Shown: positions 36,901 through 45,605 of the stretch, one piece after another
Layout: every line of letters starts with the position of its first letter
Position numbering within the stretch: position 1 is the first letter of the stretch
DNA from: Lachnospiraceae bacterium
Lineage (GTDB): Bacteria; Bacillota; Clostridia; Lachnospirales; Lachnospiraceae
Assembly: GCA_009774245.1 (NCBI GenBank)
Contig: VSNM01000026.1
Span: 1 to 64,000 of the forward strand
Reading direction: 5' to 3'
DNA: 64,000 bases
The notes under the pieces: model-generated
Database searches by the model: none
What the model saw: only the letters and a program-made list of their open reading frames with translations
Told to the model about the DNA's origin: nothing
Made by a program: the position numbers and the translations under genes

Positions 36901-38109
36901 TTAATAGTTTCTTATTAAATCTATTATTTGTTCGTATTTATAAGGACCATCTGTTCCACGCACTTCTTCTTCTCCAAATGATGCCTTAAAAAAATCTTTA
37001 TCAAATTCTTCTTCCGACATTTCTATACCGTTTACGTTATAAACTAATTCATCGCCATTTTCTTTGCAATTTATGCTATATTCAACCATTGGTATTATTT
37101 CTCCATCTCCGATCATAGCAATGATTCCTCTGACACCATCTACCATCGTTAAATTACCTTCGTCATAAGAAAATACATTTTTTCGTTCCACATACATAAA
37201 ACCATTTGCATCGCCAGCAGGAAATTCATCAACAACGCCATTTGAATAATGTAAAATAATAGCACTTCCCCTTGGACCACCACTTAATAATGCATATATT
37301 TCAGGAATATCATCATCATCGACAAAAATTAAATCATACATACCATTATTTAACAAATCAAAATCTATAACTGAATACTCTTGATACTCTTCATATAATA
37401 TTTGAAAATAATCAATATACGCCTGCTTCCAAGCCTCATCCCTCACCTCCTCAACGCAAATCCCCTCCTGTCCAAAGAGATACTTCACGCTGTCAACCTC
37501 ATACTCGCCGTTCCTGTAAAGTTTCCCATCAGCTCCCGCATAATACCGGCTGCCGTCCACTTCAAATCATCCGACAACAAGACTGCCCAGTTGATCATAA
37601 TAGTATACGTCCCCGTCCTGTGTGATAAATCCCGTATTGACAACTGCCGCCGCTTCCGGCTGCATATCCGAATCAACCTCTGCCTCCGTCGGTTCCGGCT
37701 GTAATGCCTCCGCCAGCTCAGAGTCAGCCTCCTGTGATGCCTCTATCTGTGCCAGCTCCTCCTTGTATCTGTCCAGCACTGCCTCAATCTCATCCGAACC
37801 GCTTCCTCTAACCCTTCGAACTCCCTCCTCCAAGATCTCAACGGTCATCTCCAACGCGCCGGTTTCCGCATACGCCTCCGCGATGCCGATATACGCCTCT
37901 ACGTTATCAGAATCCATCTCAATGATCCTGTCAAAGGCGGCAATCGCCCGCTTGTAATCCTCGTCCAGCAGATAGCGCTGCGCAAATTCCATCTGCCGGT
38001 TTACCTTTACCGCACTGCTGCTGAAATAGCAGATCAGCACGATAAACACAGCAATCATGACGCCTTCTGCTGCCAGAACAGCGATAAATATCTTTTTCTT
38101 TATACTCAT
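36901..38109 (-). pseudogene. TPR and wall-binding-repeat protein with in-frame TGA
   Basis: The frame from ATG 38109 to the stop at 36901 is 403 codons, interrupted by one TGA at 37567-37569. Before it lie a TM helix (about 8-30), TPR-like repeats (for example EDYKRAIAAFDRIIEMDS) and the start of a choline-binding-type wall repeat ending GSLVVG. After it the frame continues FEVDGSRYYAGADGKLYRNG and a C-terminal domain. The neighbouring paralogue reads GWIEF at this place, so TGA replaces a TGG Trp codon. The downstream homology is intact, so this is either a recent nonsense mutation or readthrough. Confidence 0.75.
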
Positions 38110-38118
38110 AATTTCCTC

Positions 38119-39354
38119 CTAATAGTTTGCTATCACATCAAATATCTGCCCGTAGGAATAATACGGCTCATTTGTCATCTCGTCCGCTTCATCTCAGTTA
38201 TACACCCTGAGCAGCTGGCTCTCATACTCCTGTCTTGTCATATGCACGCCGTTCCACTGAAAATCCCACACCTCATTTTCCCCAATAACATTGTAGCCTA
38301 TCGTGGTAGCCTCGTTAATTCTCACACCATTTTCGTAATCCCCCGCCAGAAACTCACACTCGCCCTTGAAAACTGTGGCCATTTTCCCATCTGAAATGCA
38401 GTAAATGACATCTTCAAATCCACCTTCTCCGAGCGATGCCCCCTCGCTGATCCGAAACAGGTTTCTCTTTTTGATATACGAAAAACCATCTCCACACCGC
38501 ACATCAATTGTCCCGTCAGAGAACGTCATGACAGCCACTCCCTCACGGTCGCCTATCCACACAACTTCCGGAATATCGTCATCATTGATATATATCAGCC
38601 AGTAGCGCAGTGTCTCAGCGCAATCCTCAAAACAATTCTTTCGTATATAATCAATATAAGCCTGCTTCCACGCCTCATCCCTGATCTCCCGGATACAGAT
38701 ACCGCTGACATCAAAAAGATACTTTACACTGTCAATCTCGTACTCTCCATTCCTGTACAATCTTCCATCCGATCCCGCGTAATACCGGCTGCCTCCGAAC
38801 TCAATCCAGCCAAACACGATACTGCCCAGCTCATCATAATAATACAGTTCCCCATCCTGTGACACAAATCCCTTGTTTATGACGACTGTCGCTTCCGGCT
38901 GCGGATTTGGTTCAGATGACGCCAGTTCTGGCTGTTGGGAATTTTCCGACGTTTTTGTCTCTATCAGAATCTCTTTATTCTGAATCGCTTCATCCCCTTG
39001 TTTCACTTCCTGTTCACCTTGCTGTGACGTATCCCGCTGTGCCAGCTCCACTTTATAGAGCTCCAACAGTCTCTGAATTTCCTCTGAATCGCTTCTTTTA
39101 GCCCGTCTCTCCAGCAGCCTGACTGCTTTCTCCAGATCACCTGTCTCCACATATGCCTTTGCCAGACCAATATAGGCATCCGTATTTCTGGGATCTTTCT
39201 CGATAACTGCCTCAAAGGCGTCTATCGCCCGTTTATAATCCTCCCTGACCAGACTGCGCTGCGCCAGTTTCAGATTCCGTTTTATCCCAGACAGATCACT
39301 GTTAAAGAGGAGCAGAAACACAACAAGAAAAAACAATCCTATTCCACACACCAC
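38119..39354 (-). pseudogene. TPR and wall-binding-repeat protein, damaged at both ends
   Basis: From a GTG at 39354 the frame runs 386 codons to TGA at 38194-38196. It then continues with 24 codons homologous to the paralogue's C-terminus (PYYSYGQIFDVIANY) to a TAG at 38119-38121, which adjoins the GGAGG site of the next gene. This shows the original end was the TAG. It has a TM helix, TPR repeats and wall-binding repeats (GELYYYDELGS, GSRYYAGSDG). At the 5' end it shares 1 nt with the preceding stop (TAGTG) and its original Lys-rich start is lost in an A7 tract. It may still be partly expressed. Confidence 0.7.
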
Positions 39355-40328
39355 TATAACAATCTTTTTTTCCCGAATGTCCTGTCATGGCGCGCATAGA
39401 TCTCAAACAGCGCAAAATACAGTTCATATTCCGATATTCTGATATCATCATATGACAACACCCTTATATTACTGTCAGGCAGTATATACCCTGCATCAGA
39501 CACCCGGATATCTGTCTCCATCATCCTGCTATTTCCAATTTGTTTTTGATAAATGTCATCATAATATTCCCTGAATTCTATTAATCTGCAGTTATTTTCA
39601 GTATTTCTGAGATTACTGTCTATGTAATGCGCAATTACATTAGCTCCCTCTCCCGACGCACTCATATTTGTAATAATCACCAAAACGAGATTGGTATACA
39701 GTTCAACCTTCTTCTTCTCTACTTCCTCCGGCGGCGCAAATAACGATAACTGATCAAACGCTGCCAGCATACCATTTTCATCTCCATTGTTAGAACACTC
39801 CTGTGCGGTCTGATACAGGTACTCCACATATGTCTGTGCCATCTGATTTCTCTGTTCACCGAGATCGTACTCATGTTTATCCCTCACATATCCCGTCCGG
39901 TCGGCAATATCTGCGAAATACTGAATCCGCCCATCGATCATTGCCAATGCCGTATCATAATCATTATCTGCAGCCAGCGCGGAAGCTTCGTTGACACACT
40001 GTAAATACAGTTCATCTATCGCCTTCTGGAGATAATCCGCTCCTGCGGCCTCATCCAGACCGGTGTCCAATATCATCTGTATCACAGCCTCATACTGCCC
40101 GGAAGAGATTGATGTATCCAGATGATCAATAATCTCATTTGTCACGACATTTGTATTTTCACTGGTGATCTCCCAATTTTCATCTTTCGCATAATTGATA
40201 AAAAGAAATATTGTAATAACATTCAAAATGATTACTATCACTGCTCCAAATAAAATAACCGCTATGTAAAATGTATTTTCTTTCTGCTGTATTTCATCAG
40301 ATGATGATAAATTGTTTATATTTTCCAT
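39354..40328 (-). CDS. Kinase-less paralogue of kinase 2 ectodomain, truncated YARHG
   Basis: This 324-residue protein has a short N-terminus, a TM helix (about 20-44) and an ectodomain closely similar to that of kinase 2. Shared segments include KAIDELYLQCVNEAS, ADRTGYV and YAGYILPDS-like DAGYILPDS. The YARHG domain starts (EIYARHDRTF) but ends abruptly in GKKRLL and a stop, so the second half is missing. The truncation coincides with an A7 tract that leads into the next gene. It would display the sensor without a kinase, possibly as a decoy or a partner, or it may be a remnant. Confidence 0.75.
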   Translation of the reverse strand: MENINNLSSSDEIQQKENTFYIAVILFGAVIVIILNVITIFLFINYAKDENWEITSENTNVVTNEIIDHLDTSISSGQYEAVIQMILDTGLDEAAGADYLQKAIDELYLQCVNEASALAADNDYDTALAMIDGRIQYFADIADRTGYVRDKHEYDLGEQRNQMAQTYVEYLYQTAQECSNNGDENGMLAAFDQLSLFAPPEEVEKKKVELYTNLVLVIITNMSASGEGANVIAHYIDSNLRNTENNCRLIEFREYYDDIYQKQIGNSRMMETDIRVSDAGYILPDSNIRVLSYDDIRISEYELYFALFEIYARHDRTFGKKRLL

Positions 40329-40429
40329 ACGCTTCTCCTTTTCATGTTTTGTTCTTATTTAGAGTTTATAACTCTATTTGTCAATAGTTCTACACTTATC
40401 GCTTATACTATTTCTGAGGTATTTAGACC

Positions 40430-40654
40430 ATGAAATATAACGAAAGAATACGGGAAATCAGAGAAGATCATTCCCTGACACAGCAGAAAGTCGCTGACCT
40501 GCTACATATAGGTCAAAGAACATATGCAGATTACGAGAGCGGTAAAACAAGAATCCCTATTGACAACATCATGATTCTTGCAAAATTTTACAATGTTTCT
40601 ATGGACTATATCACAGGTGCAAGCAATATCAGATCAGAATATCCAAAAAAATAG
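40430..40654 (+). CDS. XRE-family HTH regulator
   Basis: This 74-residue protein is a single Cro/CI-type helix-turn-helix: LTQQKVADLLHIGQRTYADYESG at about 17-39 contains the recognition helix, followed by NIMILAKFYNVSMDYITG. It is divergent from the kinase-less YARHG gene (102-bp gap). It is followed by a terminator. It may control the adjacent divergent unit, an inference from position only. Confidence 0.85.
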   Translation: MKYNERIREIREDHSLTQQKVADLLHIGQRTYADYESGKTRIPIDNIMILAKFYNVSMDYITGASNIRSEYPKK

Positions 40655-40690
40655 ACAGCCACATTGTTTGTATACAAAATGCGGCTGTTG
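40655..40690 (+). terminator. Terminator after the HTH gene
   Basis: ACAGCC at 40655-40660 and GGCTGT at 40683-40688 begin an imperfect stem of about 13 bp (ACAGCCACATTGTTT with AAAATGCGGCTGT), followed by TGTCTGTCATTTTA. It lies directly after the stop codon at 40654. Confidence 0.6.
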
Positions 40691-40738
40691 TCTGTCATTT
40701 TATGTACATGACACCCAGAGGAAATATGTCAATTCCCT

Positions 40739-40960
40739 CTACACGTTTTTAGCTATGTATGAATCCAGCCGGCCGATCGCTGCCTTTAACTCCTTTTGCA
40801 AGGTCTGTACATAATATTTTGTACTGTTGGCAATCAACTGTGTATCCTCCTGTTGATCAGTAGTGTATGCAGACTCCACGGCCTTTAACAGACACAGCAG
40901 GGATTCCTGATTGTACTCCACCTCCAGAAAATCTCTCATAACCAAATACAGTTCTTCCAT
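40739..40960 (-). CDS. Small hypothetical helical protein
   Basis: This 73-residue protein follows a strong GAGAGGAGA site. It is predominantly helical and acidic and begins MEELYLVMRDFLEVEYN, with no TM helix and no recognised motif. It lies alone between convergent and divergent neighbours. I do not recognise it, but the ribosome-binding site and codon use support a real gene. Confidence 0.6.
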   Translation of the reverse strand: MEELYLVMRDFLEVEYNQESLLCLLKAVESAYTTDQQEDTQLIANSTKYYVQTLQKELKAAIGRLDSYIAKNV

Positions 40961-41078
40961 TTTATTATCTCCTCTCTTTTGTATATGATACAGGCATTAT
41001 GATATGCCCGCGCGGTATTTTAACACCTTTTTCAAGAAAATGTATCTAAATTATGAATTATCTGATATATTTGATATA

Positions 41079-41095
41079 AGGAACCGCCGGTTCCT
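41079..41095. promoter_or_regulatory. 17-bp perfect palindrome upstream of gene 41119
   Basis: AGGAACCG and CGGTTCCT flank a single central C. It ends 23 bp before the start codon and could be an operator or an RNA hairpin near the ribosome-binding site. No regulator is assigned. Confidence 0.5.
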
Positions 41096-41118
41096 AAAAC
41101 GACAAAAGGAAGATACCT

Positions 41119-41865
41119 ATGCAGGACACAATTGACCAGAAGCTTTTCTCGGAGGCGTGCTACAAGATGATCGGCGCGCTGCAGGGGCAGAATGGCATCG
41201 GCACACTCCGCGAAAAGACGATACACAGTGTATTAAAATATTATTATGCCCCAGATCCCGTCTATCATGAGATCAAAATAGGTTCCTATGTGGCGGATAT
41301 CTGTGTGGATGGAGAAATTTTTGAGGTTCAGACGCGCAACTTTAATACCATGCGCAGCAAGCTTGATTTTTTCCTGAAAGAGCATGATGTGACCATCATC
41401 TACCCTGTCGCGCACACCAAATGGCTGTCGTGGCTCGACATGGAGACCGGGGAACTCTCGCCAAAGCGGAAGTCCCCCAAAACAGGGACGATTTATCAGA
41501 TTACTCCCGAACTGTACAAGATCAAAATGTATATCAGCAACCCAAGGCTGCACTTTATCATCAGCCTGATTGACGTGGAAGAGACGCGTTATCTCAACGG
41601 CTGGGGGCGCAATAAGAAAAGGGGCTCCTCGCGCATGGACGGAATCCCGGTCGGCATTTTCGATGAAGTCCGTATCGATACGTTTTCCGATTACACGGTA
41701 TTCCTCCCCGATGCACTGCCGGAACGCTTTACATCAAAAGATCTCGGCAAAGCCGCCAAAATCACACAAAACAGCGCCGGGACTTTATTAAATGTGCTGC
41801 TCGAGACGAAGATTATCAACAGGGTTGGCAAGACTGGGAATAGCTATCTGTATGAAAAAGTATAG
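41119..41865 (+). CDS. Hypothetical nuclease-fold-like protein
   Basis: This 248-residue protein has an AAGGAAG site 7 nt before its ATG. The segment YVADICVDGEIFEVQTRNF (about 53-72) resembles the D-x(n)-E-x-Q/K core of PD-(D/E)XK folds. The C-terminal 60 residues look like a winged helix (FTSKDLGKAAKITQNSAGTLLNVLL). I do not know its function. It is preceded by a 17-bp palindrome and is transcribed toward the DUF4869-like gene. Confidence 0.6.
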   Translation: MQDTIDQKLFSEACYKMIGALQGQNGIGTLREKTIHSVLKYYYAPDPVYHEIKIGSYVADICVDGEIFEVQTRNFNTMRSKLDFFLKEHDVTIIYPVAHTKWLSWLDMETGELSPKRKSPKTGTIYQITPELYKIKMYISNPRLHFIISLIDVEETRYLNGWGRNKKRGSSRMDGIPVGIFDEVRIDTFSDYTVFLPDALPERFTSKDLGKAAKITQNSAGTLLNVLLETKIINRVGKTGNSYLYEKV

Positions 41866-41921
41866 CATCTGTAGAAATCTATTTTTTGTATATATTATCT
41901 ATAAAATTGGAGGCGCTAAAA

Positions 41922-42368
41922 ATGTTAAAGACTTATCTGGGTGAATTAGATGATCCTAAGTATATCAGTATACCAGACATCTATTTTAACAACACCTATC
42001 AGGATTCATGGATGGAAACCGAATTTTCTAAAGATCTCATCAAAGATGTTGACAAGTCAGATATTATAAGTCCAAACTGTGTCATCAGTCCTTTTCTGGG
42101 AAGCATTCCAGTTACCAGGATTTCCGGCGGAACAAAGACCGTCTTATTACTCAAATATGACACAGACCACATTTTCAACCTGTCTTCATGTGGGGACAAC
42201 TGCGCCAAATGGATTCTCAAAGTCGGAAAAGAGCAGGATGTACAGGCAAGACTTGGACATATTATGCACTGGGGTGAGGAACCATTTGAAATTATGATTC
42301 TAAATAATGGCAAAATCGTACACAATATGAGAGAATTTGTAAACACATATCTGGAGGTAATGGTATGA
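41922..42368 (+). CDS. DUF4869-like protein
   Basis: This encodes about 148 residues, starting at the ATG at 41922 after a TTGGAGGCG site. It resembles DUF4869 proteins (MLKTYLGELDDPKYI at the start, GKIVHNMREFVNTYLE at the end), which in related genomes accompany a small ATPase gene. Here the stop overlaps the start of a broken ATPase by 4 nt (ATGA). So it is the surviving half of a two-gene unit. Its biochemical role is unknown. Confidence 0.65.
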   Translation: MLKTYLGELDDPKYISIPDIYFNNTYQDSWMETEFSKDLIKDVDKSDIISPNCVISPFLGSIPVTRISGGTKTVLLLKYDTDHIFNLSSCGDNCAKWILKVGKEQDVQARLGHIMHWGEEPFEIMILNNGKIVHNMREFVNTYLEVMV

Positions 42369-42869
42369 AAGGCCGCATTTTGATCGAAGTCAGTTCAAGG
42401 AATTTAAAGTACTCCTTGACGCTTGACCGTGCAATCACCCTTCTGAGAGGTGACAGCGCTACAGGAAAATCTGAACTGATCAGACAGATTTCAGAGTATG
42501 AAAGAAATTCTATTTTTTGATGAAACAGAAAACTTTATTAAAACAAAAGAATTTGCGTCTGCAGTAAGATTTTGCGATAATTACATTGTCCTTGTGACAC
42601 GTGAAGATATCAAATGTCTCTCATACAGCATAAAGGCAGTACAACAAATCGTATGCACCAAATCAGGCAAATATTACGTAAATGAACTGAAAGAATATTT
42701 CAAACGAAATACTTTAAACAATTATTTTAGAGTCGAGCAGATTATCACGGAAGACAGTAATGCAGGCAATGAAATGATGCGTGCAGTATTCAAATGTGAA
42801 TGTATTCCAGCACATGCCAATAATCGTATAATCTGCACCAGTATCTATTTTCATATTTGCAACAATTGA
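42365..42869 (+). pseudogene. Partner ATPase of the DUF4869-like gene, broken
   Basis: The 5' part (42365-42520) encodes 51 residues with a P-loop (LLRGDSATGKSELI) and stops. The 3' part, in another frame from about 42498, continues with FFDETENFIKTKEFASAVRF, a Walker B-like acidic segment and YIVLVTRED. The linking region is missing, so an internal deletion joined the two. The last roughly 25 residues (from about ECIPAH) read through DNA belonging to the opposite-strand remnant. The ATPase is therefore truncated at both places. Confidence 0.7.
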
Positions 42870-42965
42870 TTGATTATTTATTGCATATTCAACTTTTGTA
42901 TAATAAGACCGTCTGTCAAATACTTTTTTAAATGGATCTCTTATTTTTATCAATTCTGTTCTCAT
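42714..42965 (-). pseudogene. Retropepsin-like (clan AA) aspartyl protease remnant
   Basis: It starts at the ATG at 42963-42965 after TTAGGAG. The first 50 residues contain NMKIDTGADYTIIG, which has the DTGA active-site motif of retropepsin-like proteases. Downstream of about 42815 the frame continues antisense to the ATPase remnant, so the rest of the gene is gone. It lies 17 nt downstream of the gene at 42983 and was probably co-transcribed with it. Confidence 0.65.
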
Positions 42966-42982
42966 CAAAAATACTCCTAATA

Positions 42983-43342
42983 CTATTTTATTGCATAGAT
43001 CGTATCGATACTGTCAGCATACTCAGGTCTGTACTCGTATGAATCATACAAAGAATCGCCAAACTCATTCGTTGCCAGTTTATTGTATTTATGACCTAAA
43101 TCGCGGTTATGCACATCCATTATCACATAATAAATATGAGCAATTGTACACGAACCACCTTCCTGTAATCTGTCAAATCTTAATCTTCTTGAAGTGATCA
43201 ATATACAATTTTTTAATTCTGCCTGCAGTCCCTCTACATCTGTCTCATTATCGGTATTCAATAGTTTGTATACATTTGTTTCTAATTGCTCTACATTTAA
43301 ACCATACTCTTTAAACACCTTATCAATATTCACATTTTCCAT
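42983..43342 (-). CDS. Hypothetical protein preceding the protease remnant
   Basis: This encodes about 119 residues. I choose the ATG at 43340-43342 because a GGAAGG site lies 9 nt upstream, while the earlier ATG touches that site. It begins MENVNIDKVFKEYGLN; a helical N-terminal half leads to a region rich in Tyr and Asp (SLYDSYEYRPEYADS). No family is recognised. It forms a small unit with the truncated retropepsin-like gene. Confidence 0.6.
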   Translation of the reverse strand: MENVNIDKVFKEYGLNVEQLETNVYKLLNTDNETDVEGLQAELKNCILITSRRLRFDRLQEGGSCTIAHIYYVIMDVHNRDLGHKYNKLATNEFGDSLYDSYEYRPEYADSIDTIYAIK

Positions 43343-43524
43343 ACATGCCATCCTTCCATAATAATTTTAGACAATCTTTGTCAGAAACAGTTTTTTGTAC
43401 AGTTCCTAACATACGGCAGAACACCCATAATATTGTCATCTATAAATCATCTCCACTGATCCAACATCTACCGTCCCATCAAATGTGATGCCAACCCTAT
43501 AATCTATATCACAAAAATTTTATC

Positions 43525-45240
43525 TTAGCCAGAAACTACCCTGCAGCGTCTCTTATAACACGCAATCCCATATTTGCGGATGGTTGTCATGCCGTCATCA
43601 GCTAACTTTTCCCCATAATTCCTGTCACGAATCTGTTTCAGTGCTTCCTTACAGGCGTTGTCAAACGCTGCATTCTCGGCGTACTTCAGTTCAATGACAA
43701 TGCCAATATCCCTGTCTTCCACTTCCACGCTGATGTCGCTGTAGCCGTCTCCGGACTCCGCGTTGGACTGGACATCCCATCCGTCCATGTTTCCAAAAAT
43801 ACCGAGTAATATCCCATGGTAAAAGTTCTCCTTCATTTCCTTTTTGACATTTGTATCGCGGATGCTGATTGTCTTTTTCAGGTAGGCATTAAATCCCTCC
43901 TCGATGGCTGTCGTGTCATTTTCCAGAAATGCCCTGCAGAAAGCTTCCAGTTTTTCCATGTTTCTTTTCGTTTCCCATTTGAACCATTCACGAATCTGAC
44001 GGACAAAAATCCACCGTATCTCCCTGTTCGGGATGACAAGTTCCGTTAGGTCTCCGGTCTGCGCACTACTCTGTGTCAGATATCCGGTGGTAAAGAGGAT
44101 GCTCCACAGGTTATCTGGATCGGAATCAAGATCCCGGTAAGTCAGTTCCTGATGGATTGTCTTTTTAATGCTGTTCCCGTTAATTAATTGCTCAATATCG
44201 TTTCTGTCCGATGTTTTTGCCTTACTTAAAAATCTCCTGATAATATCGTTGCTGCTCGTGTTTACCCAGTAATTCTGCGGTTCTATCACACTACCATCAC
44301 GCAAGTCGCCGCAGTAATTAATCACATCCCATGGACAATATATCCCCAGACTGCCAAACAGATAACCGTCATACCATTCTTTAACAGCATCATACTGATC
44401 GGAAAATCCATAATATTCTAACATCTGCCGGACTTCTGCGTCCGTAAAACCAAAATATTCCTTATAACGCACATCTTTTACAGTATATACCTTGAAATTA
44501 TTCAGACCTGTAAAGATACTTTCTTTCGATATCCTCAGACACCCTGTCAGTATCGCAAATTTCAGGTTATCATTCGTCTTAAATGCATTTCCAAACAAGA
44601 CTTTGATCAGTTCTACCATGGCATCGTAATATCCTGATCTATAAGCATAATCAAGGGGCACATCGTATTCATCAATCAGCATGATGACATCCTGCTCATA
44701 ATGCTTCTGTAATAGCTGTGATAATGTCTGCAGGCTGATTTTCAGCAATTCATCTGACATGGTATAGGTTCCCCGTTTATCAATGCTGATAAGCGCTTCA
44801 TAACGTCTGCGTTCTATCTCTGTCAGGCGGGGACTCTGCAACAAAAACTGAAACCGCATTGCCTCGTTGCCGATAATACACCGGAGCATTCCTTTTGCCT
44901 CTTCATAATTTACCCCGGTCGCCCCTTTTAACGTAATTGAAATCACCGGAAATTTTCCCATGTATTCCCTGCACAGTTTCTCTTCCTTTGAAATTTCAAG
45001 CCCATCAAAAAGCGTACCGTTGTCAAACGGCATGACATCATTTCCTGTCTCAAAGAAATATCGCAGCATACTCATGTTCAGTGTCTTTCCAAACCGTCTC
45101 GGACGCGTAAACAGATTCACCTTTCCGGGATTCTCCAACAATGTTTTAATCAGTCCGGTCTTATCGACATAATAGAATCCCCCTGTACGCATTTCCCTAA
45201 AATTCTCAATCCCCATAGGAAGCTTTGTCTTTCCTGCCAT
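43525..45240 (-). CDS. AAA-ATPase with C-terminal PD-(D/E)XK domain (DUF1703-type)
   Basis: This 571-residue protein has a degenerate Walker A (TRPRRFGKT) and a Walker B region (VIMLIDEYDVPLDYAY). The conserved EWYDGYLFGS segment lies at about residue 290, and a C-terminal PD-(D/E)XK-like core has DIGIVIELKYAE. This large family is abundant and often multicopy in Bacteroidetes and Lachnospiraceae; its cellular role is not settled. It is the intact relative of the pseudogene at 31919-32972. It is monocistronic. Confidence 0.82.
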   Translation of the reverse strand: MAGKTKLPMGIENFREMRTGGFYYVDKTGLIKTLLENPGKVNLFTRPRRFGKTLNMSMLRYFFETGNDVMPFDNGTLFDGLEISKEEKLCREYMGKFPVISITLKGATGVNYEEAKGMLRCIIGNEAMRFQFLLQSPRLTEIERRRYEALISIDKRGTYTMSDELLKISLQTLSQLLQKHYEQDVIMLIDEYDVPLDYAYRSGYYDAMVELIKVLFGNAFKTNDNLKFAILTGCLRISKESIFTGLNNFKVYTVKDVRYKEYFGFTDAEVRQMLEYYGFSDQYDAVKEWYDGYLFGSLGIYCPWDVINYCGDLRDGSVIEPQNYWVNTSSNDIIRRFLSKAKTSDRNDIEQLINGNSIKKTIHQELTYRDLDSDPDNLWSILFTTGYLTQSSAQTGDLTELVIPNREIRWIFVRQIREWFKWETKRNMEKLEAFCRAFLENDTTAIEEGFNAYLKKTISIRDTNVKKEMKENFYHGILLGIFGNMDGWDVQSNAESGDGYSDISVEVEDRDIGIVIELKYAENAAFDNACKEALKQIRDRNYGEKLADDGMTTIRKYGIACYKRRCRVVSG

Positions 45241-45440
45241 ACCATACCCCTTTCCCTGAATATGTAACCGGTACTATATCAATAAATACTATTTTTAAAA
45301 TCCGTTATTATCCCGTAACTCTCTCACATATTAATCTGCATTCTGTCCCCACTCTGTCAATTTAACTTCCTTTTCCTTTGCATCAGATGTTCCCAATAGT
45401 CCATTTACGTCCTACATAATCTGTATTACAAAACACGCTC

Positions 45441-45605
45441 TAGTATAACCCACACTAAATACCCTAATGTTTGGCGCAGAATATTTTTCTGAGAGTGCTG
45501 CTTCCCAAACGCAGACGTAGCGGTGGCTACGTTGAGGCTTGGGAAGTAGTGCTATCAGGAAAATAGACAAGCGAAACATAGGGTTATTTAGTGCGGGTTA
45601 TACTA
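45441..45605. mobile_element. MITE-like element C (165 bp, 32-bp terminal inverted repeats)
   Basis: The left end at 45441-45472 (TAGTATAACCCACACTAAAT...) and the right end at 45574-45605 are inverted repeats with only a few mismatches and one offset base. Inside are a 10-bp stem (CTTCCCAAAC / GCTTGGGAAG) and an inner 7-bp hairpin ACGTAGC-GGTG-GCTACGT. The core GCGCAGA...TTTTTCT..GAGAGTGC and ..AATAGACAAG is shared with element D at 63740. No coding capacity. Confidence 0.8.

Noticed and set aside
37567..38196. Selenocysteine at the two in-frame TGA codons
   Set aside because: The first aligns with Trp, not Cys, in the paralogue; no convincing SECIS-like hairpin was visible after either TGA, and the proteins are not redox enzymes.
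37567..38196. TGA reassigned to Trp in this organism
   Set aside because: TGA is used as the true stop in other genes here, for example the end of kinase 3 at 17419-17421, and Trp is encoded by TGG throughout.
39354..39375. Canonical dnaX-type -1 slippery site
   Set aside because: The A7 run is not in the A-AAA-AAG register for the upstream frame and no stimulator stem was seen; slippage on seven A remains possible but is not shown.
40720..40735. Third copy of repeat E/F
   Set aside because: Only the short string CAGAGGAAATATG matches; neither stem nor the GCCGC hairpin is present, so it is probably chance.
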